A stretch of DNA of 64,000 bases from the NCBI GenBank assembly GCA_033065855.1, contig JAVXUO010002268.1, forward strand, positions 62,001-126,000. The letters are read 5' to 3'. The notes beneath the pieces were generated by a model. The model was not told the DNA's origin, did not search any database, and saw only the letters and a program-made list of their open reading frames with translations. Made by a program: the position numbers and the translations under genes. The DNA comes from Escallonia rubra (taxonomy: Eukaryota > Streptophyta > Magnoliopsida > Escalloniales > Escalloniaceae). Below, one piece after another: positions 1 to 10,420 of this stretch (within the stretch, counting starts at the first letter, position 1; each line of letters starts with the position of its first letter).

Positions 1-595
1 CAAGTTTTCAGCAAATTCCAGCTAGTTTTGGTCTTGAAGATAAAGAGTTTTGGTCAAAATTTTCAGCTAGAATGGAAGAGTTTTGGTCAGATTTCTTCAT
101 CTTGAAGAAGCTTAAGAAGCCAACTTGGTTCTCTCTTTTCTTTGAGTCGGTTCTAATGCCTATATATATAGGTACAAATGTTCCATTTTGTAACATAGAA
201 AGAGTAAGAGAGAAACTGCCAAGTATTGTTCTAATTGGAGAGAAGTGCTCCATATTTTCACTATCAATAAAATTTCTAGTTGTCAAAAACTATTGCAATC
301 TCCAACAATTATGTTACCTGATAGATATCCTTGATCTAAAACGTTTATTTAGACGGTTTGCATGATTGCATATTGTAAAGTTTATGAGACTTTTTAGGCT
401 AGCTATCATCGTCATATGTTCTTTGTTCATTCACCAGTTGATAATTTAGATTTTCATTCAATGATAAAGTAGTACAGTTTATAATACATAAGCCAAGGGC
501 TGCAGAATTAGAAAACATGAAATCAACTAGTAAAGAACAGGGCTAACCAGATTAACAAAGTACACAATGAAGCGAAGCAATAAGCAAAAGGAGCT
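1..595. other. Intergenic, no gene recognised
   Basis: AT-rich sequence with a short TA run near 170. Short open frames on both strands have no recognisable domain and no clear splice context. I see nothing further in it. Confidence 0.5.
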
Positions 596-868
596 CTAGT
601 ATAGGTAAGGAGTGCAGATCAGCAAGCGCGTCAATGGCGTTATAAATTCCGAGGGCCACTCCCAATCGTCGGAAGGGTTAGCTGAGTTTGCTGTCTGAGC
701 CAATAGTTTGGCCTCGTTGAGAATGTATGGATCTCCAGTGGTGAGGCTGTAGACATCAAAAGAAGAGCACAATTGGCACATATAATATATAATAGGCTTC
801 ACTGCATCATCAAGCTCCTTAGTGCCCGTCATCTGTGATTGAAGATAGGTGAAATAAGTGTGCAGCAT
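596..868 (-). CDS. Unrecognised possible exon, 90 codons
   Basis: This open frame has a balanced, protein-like composition, with charged and hydrophobic residues alternating and no low complexity. It also contains the tryptophan-rich stretch DDWEWPSEFITPLTRLL near its C-terminus. That makes it more gene-like than the surrounding short frames. I do not recognise the family. It could be the last exon of a gene or a captured fragment, because no promoter or splice partner is obvious. An RNase H remnant lies just to its right in the same orientation. Whether it is expressed cannot be told from sequence. Confidence 0.22.
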   Translation of the reverse strand: MLHTYFTYLQSQMTGTKELDDAVKPIIYYMCQLCSSFDVYSLTTGDPYILNEAKLLAQTANSANPSDDWEWPSEFITPLTRLLICTPYLY

Positions 869-1079
869 ATATATTTATGGTTGTTTTGTTGAGCCGAATA
901 GCATGCTTGGAAAGTCTAAACGGCGTGCTATTAAGTAGGTTCGTTCCGTGAGTGTTCTACCAGTGCTTTAATAACCTGCATTTCCTTGGATAATTGAAGG
1001 TCCGAATAGGGTTGGCATGCGGTATATTGGCTTTAGTCTGAGAGAGATTACGACACAACTACCATTGGCAGCAGGAGGC

Positions 1080-1590
1080 TTCTCTCATATTCAAGTTATT
1101 AAAAGCCTAACCCCTCATGTTGGGTGCTCGATTCCTGCTAAACGAAAGCTTGAGATCTGCCCTTCTTGGTTAAGAACTTTGCTTTGGCGTTGCCATCGCT
1201 ATGAACGTTATTTTAATTCCACAATCGCCTCTCTGCGGTGCTTTTGGATTTCACCACGGTGATGGGCTTAAGCATTGGCCTGCTGCATGTGTGGTGAATA
1301 CTGGATAGTTACTGTAGACTCAAATTCTAACATCACATTTTGAAACCTTTCTTCCAAGCCAGAAGAAGGCCAGCCGTGGTAGGCCGAAGCTCTGCCGTTG
1401 TGATGGAACAAATCCAAGCCGATAGGTATGTCCTCCAAGCTATTCACCAGGGTCTCCTCTCAGCAGCCCAGCCGCTGCTCTTTCTCCACCTGCTGAGAAA
1501 CTTTCATCTCTGTTGACTTTGATCCAGCCCTCCAGGGGATAACACCATTGGATATTCTGAGGTCGATTACCAAGTCGCCTGAATTATGCA
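1080..1590 (-). pseudogene. RNase H-like (RVT_3) remnant, probably LINE-derived
   Basis: Read on the minus strand, the region around 1,480-1,545 gives GWIKVNRDESFSAGGERAAAG. This matches the start of plant RVT_3/RNase H domains, whose usual form is a WxKxNxDGS motif followed by a glycine-rich turn and a 'lLRgd.G' strand. In-frame stops follow, so it is dead. A diverged copy of the same ~500 bp lies at 57,310-57,715, also on the minus strand. Both share the block around 'ctaacccctca' and the downstream 'tcttggctaagaa'-like stretch. RNase H domains of this type occur at the end of many plant L1-like LINEs and also in some host genes. The LINE origin is inferred because no reverse transcriptase is visible here. 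Confidence 0.45.
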
Positions 1591-1599
1591 CATGTACGT

Positions 1600-2940
1600 A
1601 ATGATGACTTCACCCTACTTATTAAAAAATACACTGCTTTTTGTCGGTAAAGATCTTCAAGCAACATTTTTTTATTCCTTTAGTAGCGGTTACACTACCA
1701 TGATCTTTAGTAACAGGAGTAAAGTGTATCATCAAAAAGTGAAATGCGGTCGTTGAACTTGAACGCTTAAATAATAAGAGTTGTTATTTAAGTAGGAAAA
1801 AGATGTGATTAGCACCATCGCGCGCGCACACACACACACGTTCATTTAGGGCGTGAGATGCCTCCTTGATAGTCAGGGCAGAGAACACTCCAAGGGAGTA
1901 AATGTAGTACATGTAATTGCCAAAATCTTTCACAAAAGTGGTAAATATGGTGGTAAGATAACATAACTAAAAAAAATGAAAATATAATGAATGGCTCACC
2001 GTAGAAGAAATCAAATGAATTAACTGAAGAGTTTGAACAATCTTATAAATAGAGTTTGATTTTATCAAAAAAAAGATGAACAAAATCACAATTTTCTATT
2101 CACTCAGCATAAAATTCTTTATGTAAATCATGTAATTGATAAAGAAAAGCAGAAAATTAAACATACCTTAATGTAGGATAGTTGGATTCTTATGTTTAAT
2201 AATGGAATTGTGAAGTGGAGATGGATTCATGGCGGGTGGTTGGTTGTAAGTAGTTTGTGAATAAGGTTTTGTTAAGTTAGAGATAGATTAAGGGGGTCCA
2301 AGAAGTTATAAACCTCCTTGGGTTTTGAGAAAGATGAAGGGGTCCAAAGCCCATCCAAGACCTCGGGGCATCCGCCTCTGTTGATACTGACGGTCGTATA
2401 GGAGATGCAAGTGCCTTTCTCACGAGCAATAAATCGGGCTATTGATGAGGAAAGAACAAAAAAAGTCATCTAAACAAGCCGAAGCTTTACTCTCCTTGCT
2501 CTTTGGGCCTAGCTTATGAAATTGTGTCCTTATTTCGTGAGTCACATATTTCAAAACACTTTTATTACGTCAAATTAAAAAAAAATGATACGAAAGTTAA
2601 AAGGTAAAGTTATACTTTTTGTTTTTTTTTTTGGTTCGAAAAGTTATACCGTTACACAAAGATGAAAGGTAAAGGCAACAGGAGAAAACTCCACATTGGG
2701 ACGAAATGGAGGAAGAACTTACAGGCATACCACCAGAGAAAGAGAGTTGGATTGTTGAAAATTATTCTTTATGTCCATCTTATTTACCTGAACATTCTTT
2801 TTTCGAAAAAGACACATAATTTATTGGCTGGATCGCAAGCAACCATTAAGGTTATCCAACATTGTCACTATCAAAAAGTTAACTTTTAATGTTTAAGTCA
2901 TCCTCTTTTAACGGCTCAAAAACTACATTTCAAAGCTTAA
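1600..2940. other. Intergenic, no gene recognised
   Basis: AT-rich sequence with a short CG/CA microsatellite at about 1,820-1,840 and several A-runs. A 65-codon minus-strand frame at 2,272-2,469 is open, but no domain is recognised. The last 50 bp before 2,940 resemble the 50 bp after 3,455, so the Harbinger-like MITE next door sits between two diverged copies of a short direct repeat. Confidence 0.4.
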
Positions 2941-3454
2941 GGCTCCGTTTGACAGAATTTTTTTTTCCAGTTTTGAAAACTGAAAAAAAAAAAGCCGCGT
3001 TTGGTGACTATTTTTTTTTTTCTTCTTCAGTTTAAAAAACCAGTTTTTAAACTGAAGAAAAAAAAACTCCAAATATGAGTTTTTTTTTTCAGCTATGGTT
3101 TTTTATTTTTAGACCACCACCCTCCCACCGTCGGCAGCCACCACCGGCGATCACCGTCGGCCGACTGCCACCTCCGGCTACCACCGCCGAAGACTACTGG
3201 CGGCCTTCATCGCCGGCCATCGTCGGCTGCCAGCGGCAACCTCCGGCGACTACCGGCGACTGCAGGCTGCCGACGACCACCGTCGGCGGCAAGCGACCAC
3301 CGCCGGCAGCCACCAGCCACCGTCGGCCACCGCCACACCCTACCACCGCCACCGCAAACCACCACAAAAAAAATGGATTATCAAAAAAAAAAAAAAAATA
3401 GGATTATCAAACATCCACTTACTATTGTAAAAAAAAAAATTGTCAAATAGAGCC
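2941..3454. mobile_element. PIF/Harbinger-like MITE with GC-rich insert
   Basis: The ends are inverted: GGCTCCGTTTGACA on the left and the complement of GGCTCTATTTGACAA on the right. The element is flanked by TAA on both sides (2,938-2,940 and 3,455-3,457), the 3-bp target preference of PIF/Harbinger elements. Subterminal DNA is built from T-runs and CAGTTTT-type inverted motifs. The middle (about 3,110-3,360) is abruptly GC-rich, with repeated CCGCCGGC-type triplets that read as proline/arginine on the plus strand. I treat this as simple sequence, not a gene. The same family recurs at 40,139-41,194. Confidence 0.7.
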
Positions 3455-3793
3455 TAAAGTCATCCTCTTCTACTCATTCAAAAGTTATTTAAAGCTTTTT
3501 GACTTTTCTAGCCCCACGGAGAGCTATTAGTTTGCGTGTAGATCTATTTCTTTTAGCAAGGCGTACCTTTCTCAAATATTTCTCAAATATTTGGGAAAAG
3601 GTCTGTTCTATGATATTAAATTCAGTAAAGGTTACTGTCACATCAGAAGTAAGATTCTGTCTTTATAATATTGGACTCAAAAGATGGGGGCGCTGTCCTT
3701 ATCCATAACTATAAGCAGAAAGTATTGGGTCAGCTTTAGATACATGCCAACGTTTCACGTATAAGTTGACCCTTGGATTCCCTTTTGTTAAAG

Positions 3794-3796
<3 letters not shown>

Positions 3797-3825
<29 letters not shown>
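3797..3825. repeat. (TA)n microsatellite
   Basis: Uninterrupted TA dinucleotide run immediately downstream (in gene sense) of the secreted repeat-protein gene. Confidence 0.95.
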
Positions 3826-3828
<3 letters not shown>

Positions 3829-4030
3829 CTCCAAAATAGAAGAACAGAATCAAGGTTACGAATGGAAAATGTTTTATTTATTAGAGGTTATGTACAATCT
3901 TCATTAAAAATCAAAAAAATCAAAAAATGATACTAAAGAACAAGAGCTCCGCTTACATATTTCACGGCCATTTTTAAACTTAAAACAATGACGAAAAGAC
4001 AAACTATGTTGATGCAAGTCGGTCTTTTCA

Positions 4031-4434
4031 TTACATTCGACTAATGAGTAACAAGACAAATCCGGCCAGATATGTCATCGATACGGCCAACTGCTGCTTG
4101 AGCTGACCAATATCATAGCGTAGTACGAGAGGCATAACCATGTCCATTACACCGTTGATATTGACCGATGCGTTGATCATTGTTTTGCTTCCATTTGACA
4201 GCAGTGGTGGTGGAAAATGGAGTTGGTGACCAGATGTGTCCACCGCGGGTGGCGATGCGGGATATCTAGAAGGACATGCTGGGAGAGATAAAGTGGCCTT
4301 GGGCGAGGGTGGGGGGGGGTGTGGGGGTGGGGGTGGGGGTGGCGGTGGGGGTGGTTTTGGGGAATATGGTGGTCTAGATGGTTTGTTATAGCAGGTCCGT
4401 TCACCATTACCATACGTGCTGAATCCACCAACGT
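4031..4434 (-). CDS. Last repeat unit plus hydrophobic C-terminal tail, now out of frame with exon 1
   Basis: The sixth repeat is open into a unique tail ending in a hydrophobic segment (AVSMTYLAGFVLLLISRM) and a stop at 4,031. Such a tail after a small-residue stretch (NASVNING) would fit a GPI-anchor signal or a membrane anchor. The three middle repeats shift the frame by a net non-multiple of three, so the tail is not in frame with the start of exon 3. This looks like the original C-terminus of the secreted repeat protein. It may still be made from other alleles with different repeat numbers, which is inference. Confidence 0.45.
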
Positions 4435-5497
4435 TGATCATTGTTTTGCTTCCATTTGGCAGTGGTGGTGGAAAATGGAGTTGGTGACCAGATGTGTCCA
4501 CCGCGGGTGGCGATGCGGGATATCTAGAAGGACATGCTGGGGGAGATAAAGTGGCCTAGATGGTTTGTTATAGCAGGTCCGTTCACCATTACCATACGTG
4601 CTGAATCCACCAACGTTGATCATTGTTTTGCTTCCATTTGGCAGTGGTGGTGGAAAATGGAGTTGGTGACCAGATGTGTCCACCGCGGGTGGCGATGCGG
4701 GATATCTAGAAGGACATGCTGGGGGAGATGAAGTGGCCCTGGGCGATTGGGGGTGGGGGTGGGGAATATGGTGGTCTAGATGGTTTGTTATAGCAGGTCC
4801 GTTCACCACTACCATACGTGCTGAATCCACCAACGTTGATCATTGTTTTGCTTCCATTTGGCAGTGGTGGTGGAAAATGGAGTTGGTGACCAGATGTGTC
4901 CACCGCGGGTGGCGATGCGGGGAAGGACATGCTGGGGGAGATAAAGTGGCCCTGGGCGAGGGTTGGAATATGGTGGTCTAGATGGTTTGTTATAGCAGGT
5001 CCGTTCACCACTACCATACGTGCTGAATCCACCAACGTTGATCATTGTTTTGCTTCCATTTGATAGCAGTGGTGGTGGAAAATGGAGTTGGTGACCAGAT
5101 GTGTCCACCGCGGGTGGCGATGCGGGATATCTAGAAGGACATGCTGGGGGAGATAAAGTGGCCCTGGGCGAGGGTGGGGGTGGGGGTGGGGGTGGGGAAT
5201 ATGGTGGTCTAGATGGTTTGTTATAGCAGGTCCGTTCACCATTACCATACGTGCTGAATCCACCAACGTTGATCATTGTTTTGCTTCCATTTGATAGCAG
5301 TGGTGGTGGAAAATGGAGTTGGTGATCAGATGTGTCCACCGCGGGTGGCGATGCGGGATATCCAGAAGGACATGCTGGGGGAGATAAAGTGGCCCTGGAG
5401 GAGGGTGGGGGTGGTTTTGGGGGGTACGATGGTGTAGGTGGTTTGTTATAGTAGGTCCGTTCACCATTACCATACGTGCTGAATCCACCAACGTTGT
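4172..5497 (-). repeat. Coding minisatellite, six units of 182-261 bp
   Basis: The block starting 'gttgatcattgttttgc' (plus strand) begins at 4,172, 4,433, 4,615, 4,835, 5,037 and 5,268, and the array ends at the exon 3 acceptor near 5,497. Unit lengths in coding order are 225, 231, 202, 220, 182 and 261 bp. The flanks of each unit are nearly identical. Most length change is in a G-rich (proline-coding) spacer, and one unit (near 4,918) lacks 7 bp found in the others. Units 1, 2 and 6 keep the triplet frame; units 3-5 do not. The high similarity between units argues for recent expansion or gene conversion. Confidence 0.9.
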
Positions 5498-6009
5498 GCC
5501 CACTGTACCAAATCAAACTTCGTAGGTAAGTATTGAACACGAGAAATAAGAAATATAATCCATACTACCAGTTTCTGCAGTAAATATACGGTGTATTCCG
5601 TTAGTTTAGAACGTGTTATACTTTTTTGACAAAATTTACCATTAAAAAAACAAATTTACCATGAAATTAAAATGAAAAAAAAAACTAGATTCCACTGTTC
5701 GAACTTCTTTTCAGCAAAATATATATACAGGTCACATAAAACCTTTCACAACACGGAATCAAGCGAAGTTGGGCACAACATACCAGCTTCCGGCGAGATC
5801 CAGGCAGCCCTCCTGTTTTAGTTGCCTGAATCCATTACAAATGTACCAGTAAGGTTAACTTTTAATATTGTCATGGATAACACTACCAAATAAATGAAAA
5901 AAAGAAACGAGACACAATAAATAACTCACCGGGCTTGTGCTTGGAGATTGTTGGAGGCGAGAGCAAGCATGAGGAAGTAGACAAACCCTAGAACATGGAC
6001 AAAAGCCAT
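4809..6009 (-). CDS. Secreted proline-rich tandem-repeat protein, three exons
   Basis: Exon 1 (6,009-5,930) starts at the ATG and encodes 26 residues with a hydrophobic core (VLGFVYFLMLALA) and a likely cleavage after QAQA, i.e. a signal peptide. Its donor is GTGAGT. Exon 2 (5,825-5,784, 42 nt) is bounded by CAG and GTATGT and adds RQLKQEGCLDLAGS. Exon 3 begins after CAG at 5,502. The three exons join in phase, the last junction making a cysteine codon, and run to the stop at 4,809, giving about 271 residues. Exon 3 consists of repeats. Each has a NVGGFSTYGNGERTCYNKP segment, a poly-proline stretch, ACPSRYPASPP and FPPPLLSNGSKTMI, with about two cysteines per unit. The third unit shifts frame, so the product ends early. 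A TATA box lies 60 bp upstream of the ATG. The family is unknown to me. Extracellular or wall location is inferred from the signal peptide and prolines. It could be a hydroxyproline-rich wall protein or a multi-peptide precursor. Confidence 0.6.
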
Positions 6010-6068
6010 TTGTAGTAAAAAAATGAGATCAGTTAGTAGTAACTTAAGGTGATTCCGTACCACGTATA

Positions 6069-6076
6069 TATTTATA
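6069..6076 (-). promoter_or_regulatory. TATA box of the secreted repeat-protein gene
   Basis: TATAAATA on the minus strand, within CCTATAAATATATAC, centred about 64 bp upstream of the exon 1 ATG at 6,009. Spacing fits a short 5' leader. Confidence 0.5.
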
Positions 6077-6169
6077 GGCCAGAGCGAAAGCCCCATGTAA
6101 TTTCTCTGCTTCTACGCGGTTTGGGTGGTGGAAGTAAAGATTTTGGTTGGCATGTGACAGTCAAACGTT

Positions 6170-6260
6170 GAAATAGCATATTGAGAATTTTGTGCTAGGA
6201 GGAGATTGCCGGAGGCGAGAGCCAACCTGAAAAGGCAGAGAAACCCTTCAACACCGTTGG
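6170..6260 (-). pseudogene. Decayed duplicate of the signal-peptide exon
   Basis: The stretch around 'gagattgccggaggcgagag' aligns with exon 1 of the secreted gene ('gagattgttggaggcgagag' at about 5,946) and continues through the 'aaaccct' block. The ATG is not kept in a useful frame. A second trace of the same gene, its 3' end, is at 7,470-7,620, so the locus appears to have been duplicated in tandem. Confidence 0.5.
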
Positions 6261-6295
6261 AAGCAACTGCAGGTAATTTCGAGATCATTCATATG

Positions 6296-6318
6296 CATGC
6301 ATGCATGCATGCACGCGG
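6296..6318. repeat. (GCAT)n microsatellite and short tandem duplication
   Basis: A run of GCAT repeats, followed at about 6,343-6,381 by two copies of 'catgcacgtttcattagct'. The following DNA to about 6,940 holds no recognisable gene. Confidence 0.85.
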
Positions 6319-6944
6319 TTTGACGTGGAATTAAACGAGGACATGCACGTTTCATTAGCTCATGCACGTTTCATTAGCTCATGCAGTAGACATTGGAGGC
6401 GGAAAATGCTAACATTGGAGTTGTATTTTCTGGGAATTGGGATGCGTTGATTCTTTAATATCAGTTGGGACATGAAATGAATTATTTTTTGTTATTTGAT
6501 TCATGGTTTTTCTTGGTTCGTGATCAAAAACTAGATTTTGCAGTCCAAGGTGAATAAAATTCCGGATTTAATTTGAAGGGTTTACCCGAAAGGATAAAAA
6601 GCCATTTCCAGTCAGTGTTAATGTTTGTCGAAATTAATCAAAAGCTTTGTCCCTCATTTGCTTGTAAAATAGGATCATTATTGCACCGAACAAGTGCCTT
6701 TCTCATCAGGTTGAACCCTTTCTTTTAAGTGACCCATTAATTCGGTTAGAGTATTACAGACATTTTTTACAACACATATATAGGTTAACAGATATATGAG
6801 GGGACTAGGGAAATGCAAACCCACTCCCTCTAAACCCAATTTCTCTGCCTTTTCTCGATCTAAACCACCTCCACTCGTCTTGTGGGCGGGGGGGGAGACT
6901 TCCCTTGAAGTTTCTCTCCCCTTTCTTCGTTCTTTCTCTCTGTG

Positions 6945-7045
6945 AAATAAGCTGCTTCCCACACTTCCTTTGGCGGATCTTCATTTAGCCGGAATTTCTT
7001 CCTTTGGCTGGAATTATAAATTTTGGTCCTAATTGCAAATTGTGT
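6945..7045. repeat. Dispersed repeat, copy A
   Basis: The segment with 'aagctgcttccc', 'ggatcttcattt' and 'ttcttcctttgg' is repeated with modest divergence at about 10,650-10,745. I see no termini, so the element type is unknown. Confidence 0.6.
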
Positions 7046-7048
7046 CAG

Positions 7049-7258
7049 CGTGTGGGTGTGTGCGTGTGTTCGCTTGCAGGCACGCGTATGTGTGTGTGTG
7101 TGTGTGTGTGGGTAAGTGCTGTATGTGTCTGGGTACGCGTGACTGTGTGTGTATTTGTTGGTGATACTGTGTGTGGTTGTGTGTGTGCATGCGTGTGACT
7201 GTGTGTGTGTGTGTGTGTGTGGGTAAGTGTTGTATGGTGTGTGTGTTTGACAAAGCGT
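7049..7258. repeat. TG-rich compound microsatellite
   Basis: Long (GT)n tracts interrupted by short variable words such as 'gggtaagtg' and 'tgttg'. Open frames across it on both strands are low complexity and are not genes. Confidence 0.9.
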
Positions 7259-7469
7259 ATATGTGTGAATTATCAGGTAATGATAGCTTTTGTTATCTGG
7301 ATGACCTATTAAGGAATGTTATCTGGATGACATATTAAGGAAAACGAGTTTTATTGAAAAATAAAATGTCAACGAAAAATATGAGGTCGTATCCGTAGAA
7401 CTCAATGAATGACACTCCATAAATATTTAACCAGAGAAAGACATTCGATATAGGCCCTTGGACTCCATT

Positions 7470-7620
7470 AGTTTATAGAAAATGAGCTCCAAAACACGAT
7501 TTTTCCTGATTAGAGAAAAAGTCAAAGAATAAACTCGAAAGAACAAGAGAGTCGTTGATGCAAGACCTCGTTTCATTACATTTATTAAATAGGACAGAGC
7601 CAATAGTTGAATTCTCAAGC
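7470..7620 (-). pseudogene. Duplicate of the 3' end of the secreted repeat-protein gene
   Basis: The block from 'gagctccaaaa' through 'gttgatgcaag...tttcattacatt' matches the DNA just beyond and into the C-terminal tail of the secreted gene (3,825-4,050). No repeat units follow, so only the end of the duplicate remains recognisable. Confidence 0.45.
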
Positions 7621-10090
7621 TATTGAGAAAGCTAAAGCCAAGTCAAGTACTTGAATTCATGCATGGAAGTCAATGATGCCATCCACTCCTCCTACTTCTT
7701 TACGTGAGGACCTATAATGGTCGACCATTTTTTCGATTGTAATTTTTAAAATAAATTTTTACAATATAATTGTAGTTGTAGGAAATTTATCTCTAATAAA
7801 TCAATGAATGTTATGGCAGTTACAAAAAATTTCTAAAGCAAAAAGAATTTTAGCATAACGATTTCATATGCCTATAATTTCCATCATATCTCATCATGAA
7901 GAGACTTGCAAAGGTTGCATAGAGTTAGATAAGCAATTTCGTGAAGTATAATGATTTGCTGAAGAAGGGGTATGCTTGTGAATTCATTTAGATCATGAAG
8001 AAAAAATAACACTGCTTTATTCCGCAATAATGCTAAAAAGTGAATGAAGGGTGAGGGCAATGAACATAAGAGTTGGAAATTTTCAATAATTTGACCATAG
8101 ATATCAAAATAAGCATTTCTAATTTTGAAAAAAAATTAAGGAGTTCTAAGTGTTACAATGTGAATTCCCAAATTGTTACTTCAAGTTAATTTATATACAT
8201 ACTTTCCAACAGGGTCTTATAATTCATTTTTTTGATAAACTTAAAGTTTGACTTGTACTAAAGGCTTTAAAAGTGGACGTCTCTAATGCATATTTTAGGA
8301 ACAAATTTATTGTGAATTGAAAATGGCGCAATTTTAACCCACTTTCTATTTCAGAGAAATTCTACTAGAAAAAAACATATTTTGTAAATTTTTAGACATA
8401 ATTGAAGTAGTAAAATTATGGTACTGTGATTAACTTCCTGAATTTCTTATCCTGAATATCAAATCGCATGTAAAACTACTTGCATGAAAACAGGCCTTAC
8501 AAATAGTAGATAATTAATCATAACATTTTAAAGCAATTTCAATAAAAATAAAAAAATTATTGTTAAAAGAAAAGGATGGTAAGAGCAATTCAGTTGGTCG
8601 CTAAAGAAGAAATATGTTTACACTTACAACTCAAAGTTGATTAGGAAATACTACAAATTTAAGTTACCTAAAACATAGGACAACATCGAGTCTATAATTT
8701 TAACGAAGCATTGTGCTACTTTGATAGTTTCTCTTTCTCAACACAAGTTCTGGTAGCATTTTCAACTGTTTCTTTCGGATATAAAATTAGGCTATAAGTG
8801 ATATTGAGTTTATAATCTCATTTATATGCTCTTTTAAAATTCATTTTGGTCCGTCAATGCAAGTTATTCGCGCGCTCAACTCGACCGTGAGGAGCTGACT
8901 AGTTTATTCACAATGGTCAAAAATTGATGTTTTCACTAATAAATTGCTGAATGGTATCTGTGGGTGCGGGTGTGTGTGTGTGTGTGTGTGGGTGTGGGGG
9001 GTGTTGATTTGGTCAGCTTTGGGTTTTTTTGTTGGAGATGCCCGCTAACATTGGATGAAGTGGGAGATGATTAAGCTGTACCCCATTTGTTTAAAACTTT
9101 TGTGGAATGTCAAATTATGTTTATGGTATATTTTATTGCTCAATGTCAATGTTTACTATTTTTTCAATAAGGCAGTACATATTATAGCAACAAATTAATG
9201 GCAGTAAAAAAATGGTTATAAGCATTTATCTTTGTTACAGTTACGCCGGCTATTACTCCAACCATCTGCAAACCTTTGCTTCATGAAAGACACCATCACT
9301 CAGCGCCTCTGATAGAGGGTTTACAATAATTAGTAGAAAAATGACGAAGAAAAATGATTTTGTTACGATAAAAAAATAACATTAGTTATTGAAAAAATGA
9401 TTTCGGTTATTATCCTTGTGATGACGAAGAAAATTATCTTGACACCTAACCAAATACTACTTACTTGAGAAGCTAACCACAATTGATCAAGTTAACTAGA
9501 AATTAAAAGGACTATTTAGTGGCCTCCATAACAGACATTGAATTTCAAATAATTTGAACCAGCTCAAAACCCTTACAAAATATTTGAATAACTCGTAGAA
9601 TAAGGAAGAAACCACAAAAAACAACCAGATCGATAGTGTCAAGACAACGTGAAGACAGAACAAATGAATCAACGACAGCAATTAATATGAAGTTTCTGGA
9701 GCAAGCCATTATCATCACGATTGAGAAGACTTCGGGAGAAACGACCGATCGTGGGTCTTGAGATGTTATTCCTAATGAAGATAAGGAAGTACAGTTATAG
9801 GGAGAAGACGATTATGAATGATGCAAGTATACAAGAGATGCAAGACAACAGGAAAAAATGGTCGTCAATCCATCAACAAAATTAGAATAGGAAGATAGTC
9901 TGCTTATATTTCTTTAGGCTACTCATTAGATGATCTGTTTAGTATCGATAGAGAATCCCGTACGTTGTAGGAACTGTGTTTGTTGTACTGTTAGAATTGT
10001 CTTTGTAATTTCGGTTGCCGCATCGTCTTTAGATCAATTCAGAATATTATCATCTGTTAACTTTCCTTTTTAGTGAAGTCCTCAGGCACG
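7621..10090. other. Gene-free AT-rich DNA
   Basis: No domain is recognisable on either strand. A (GT)n tract lies at about 8,962-9,002. Immediately before this region (7,270-7,340) is a short tandem duplication of 'gttatctggatgac'. Nothing else is supported. Confidence 0.5.
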
Positions 10091-10096
10091 GGAGGC

Positions 10097-10420
10097 AAAA
10101 AAGATCTCGCACTGTTCATCGGCTATGTCGCACGCGCACGATCGATAATGAGTTTGCCCAACAGCGCAAACACAATTTAAAGTCAGGACACTTTTGCAGC
10201 CACTTTTATCTTTTATCTTTTAACACTTTAACTTTATTTTATCCGAACTGACAAGTCAAAGGAAAAAAGATCCCGCACTGTTCATCGGCTGTGTCGCACG
10301 CGCACGATCGATAGTGAATTTGCCCAACAGCGCAAACACAATTTAAAGGCAGGACACTTTTGCAGCCACTTTTATCTTTTAACACTTTAACTTTATTTTA
10401 TCCGAACTGACAAGTCAAAG
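10097..10420. repeat. Tandem duplication, two ~160-bp units
   Basis: The unit running from 'aaaagatctcgcactgttcatcgg' to 'gaactgacaagtcaaagg' is present twice, at 10,097-10,261 and 10,263-10,420. There are only a few substitutions and one 10-bp length difference in a 'cttttatctttt' tract. It carries no open frame of note. Confidence 0.9.

Noticed and set aside
3075-3401. Plus-strand 108-codon frame rich in proline and arginine
   Set aside because: It is simple CCGCCGGC-type sequence inside a MITE, with no start context, domain or splice sites.
4319-4981. Plus-strand open frames opposite the secreted repeat gene
   Set aside because: They mirror the repeat array; the minus strand has the signal peptide, splice sites and TATA box, and the plus strand has none.
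7004-7253. Cysteine/valine-rich and histidine/threonine-rich frames on both strands
   Set aside because: They are translations of a GT microsatellite.
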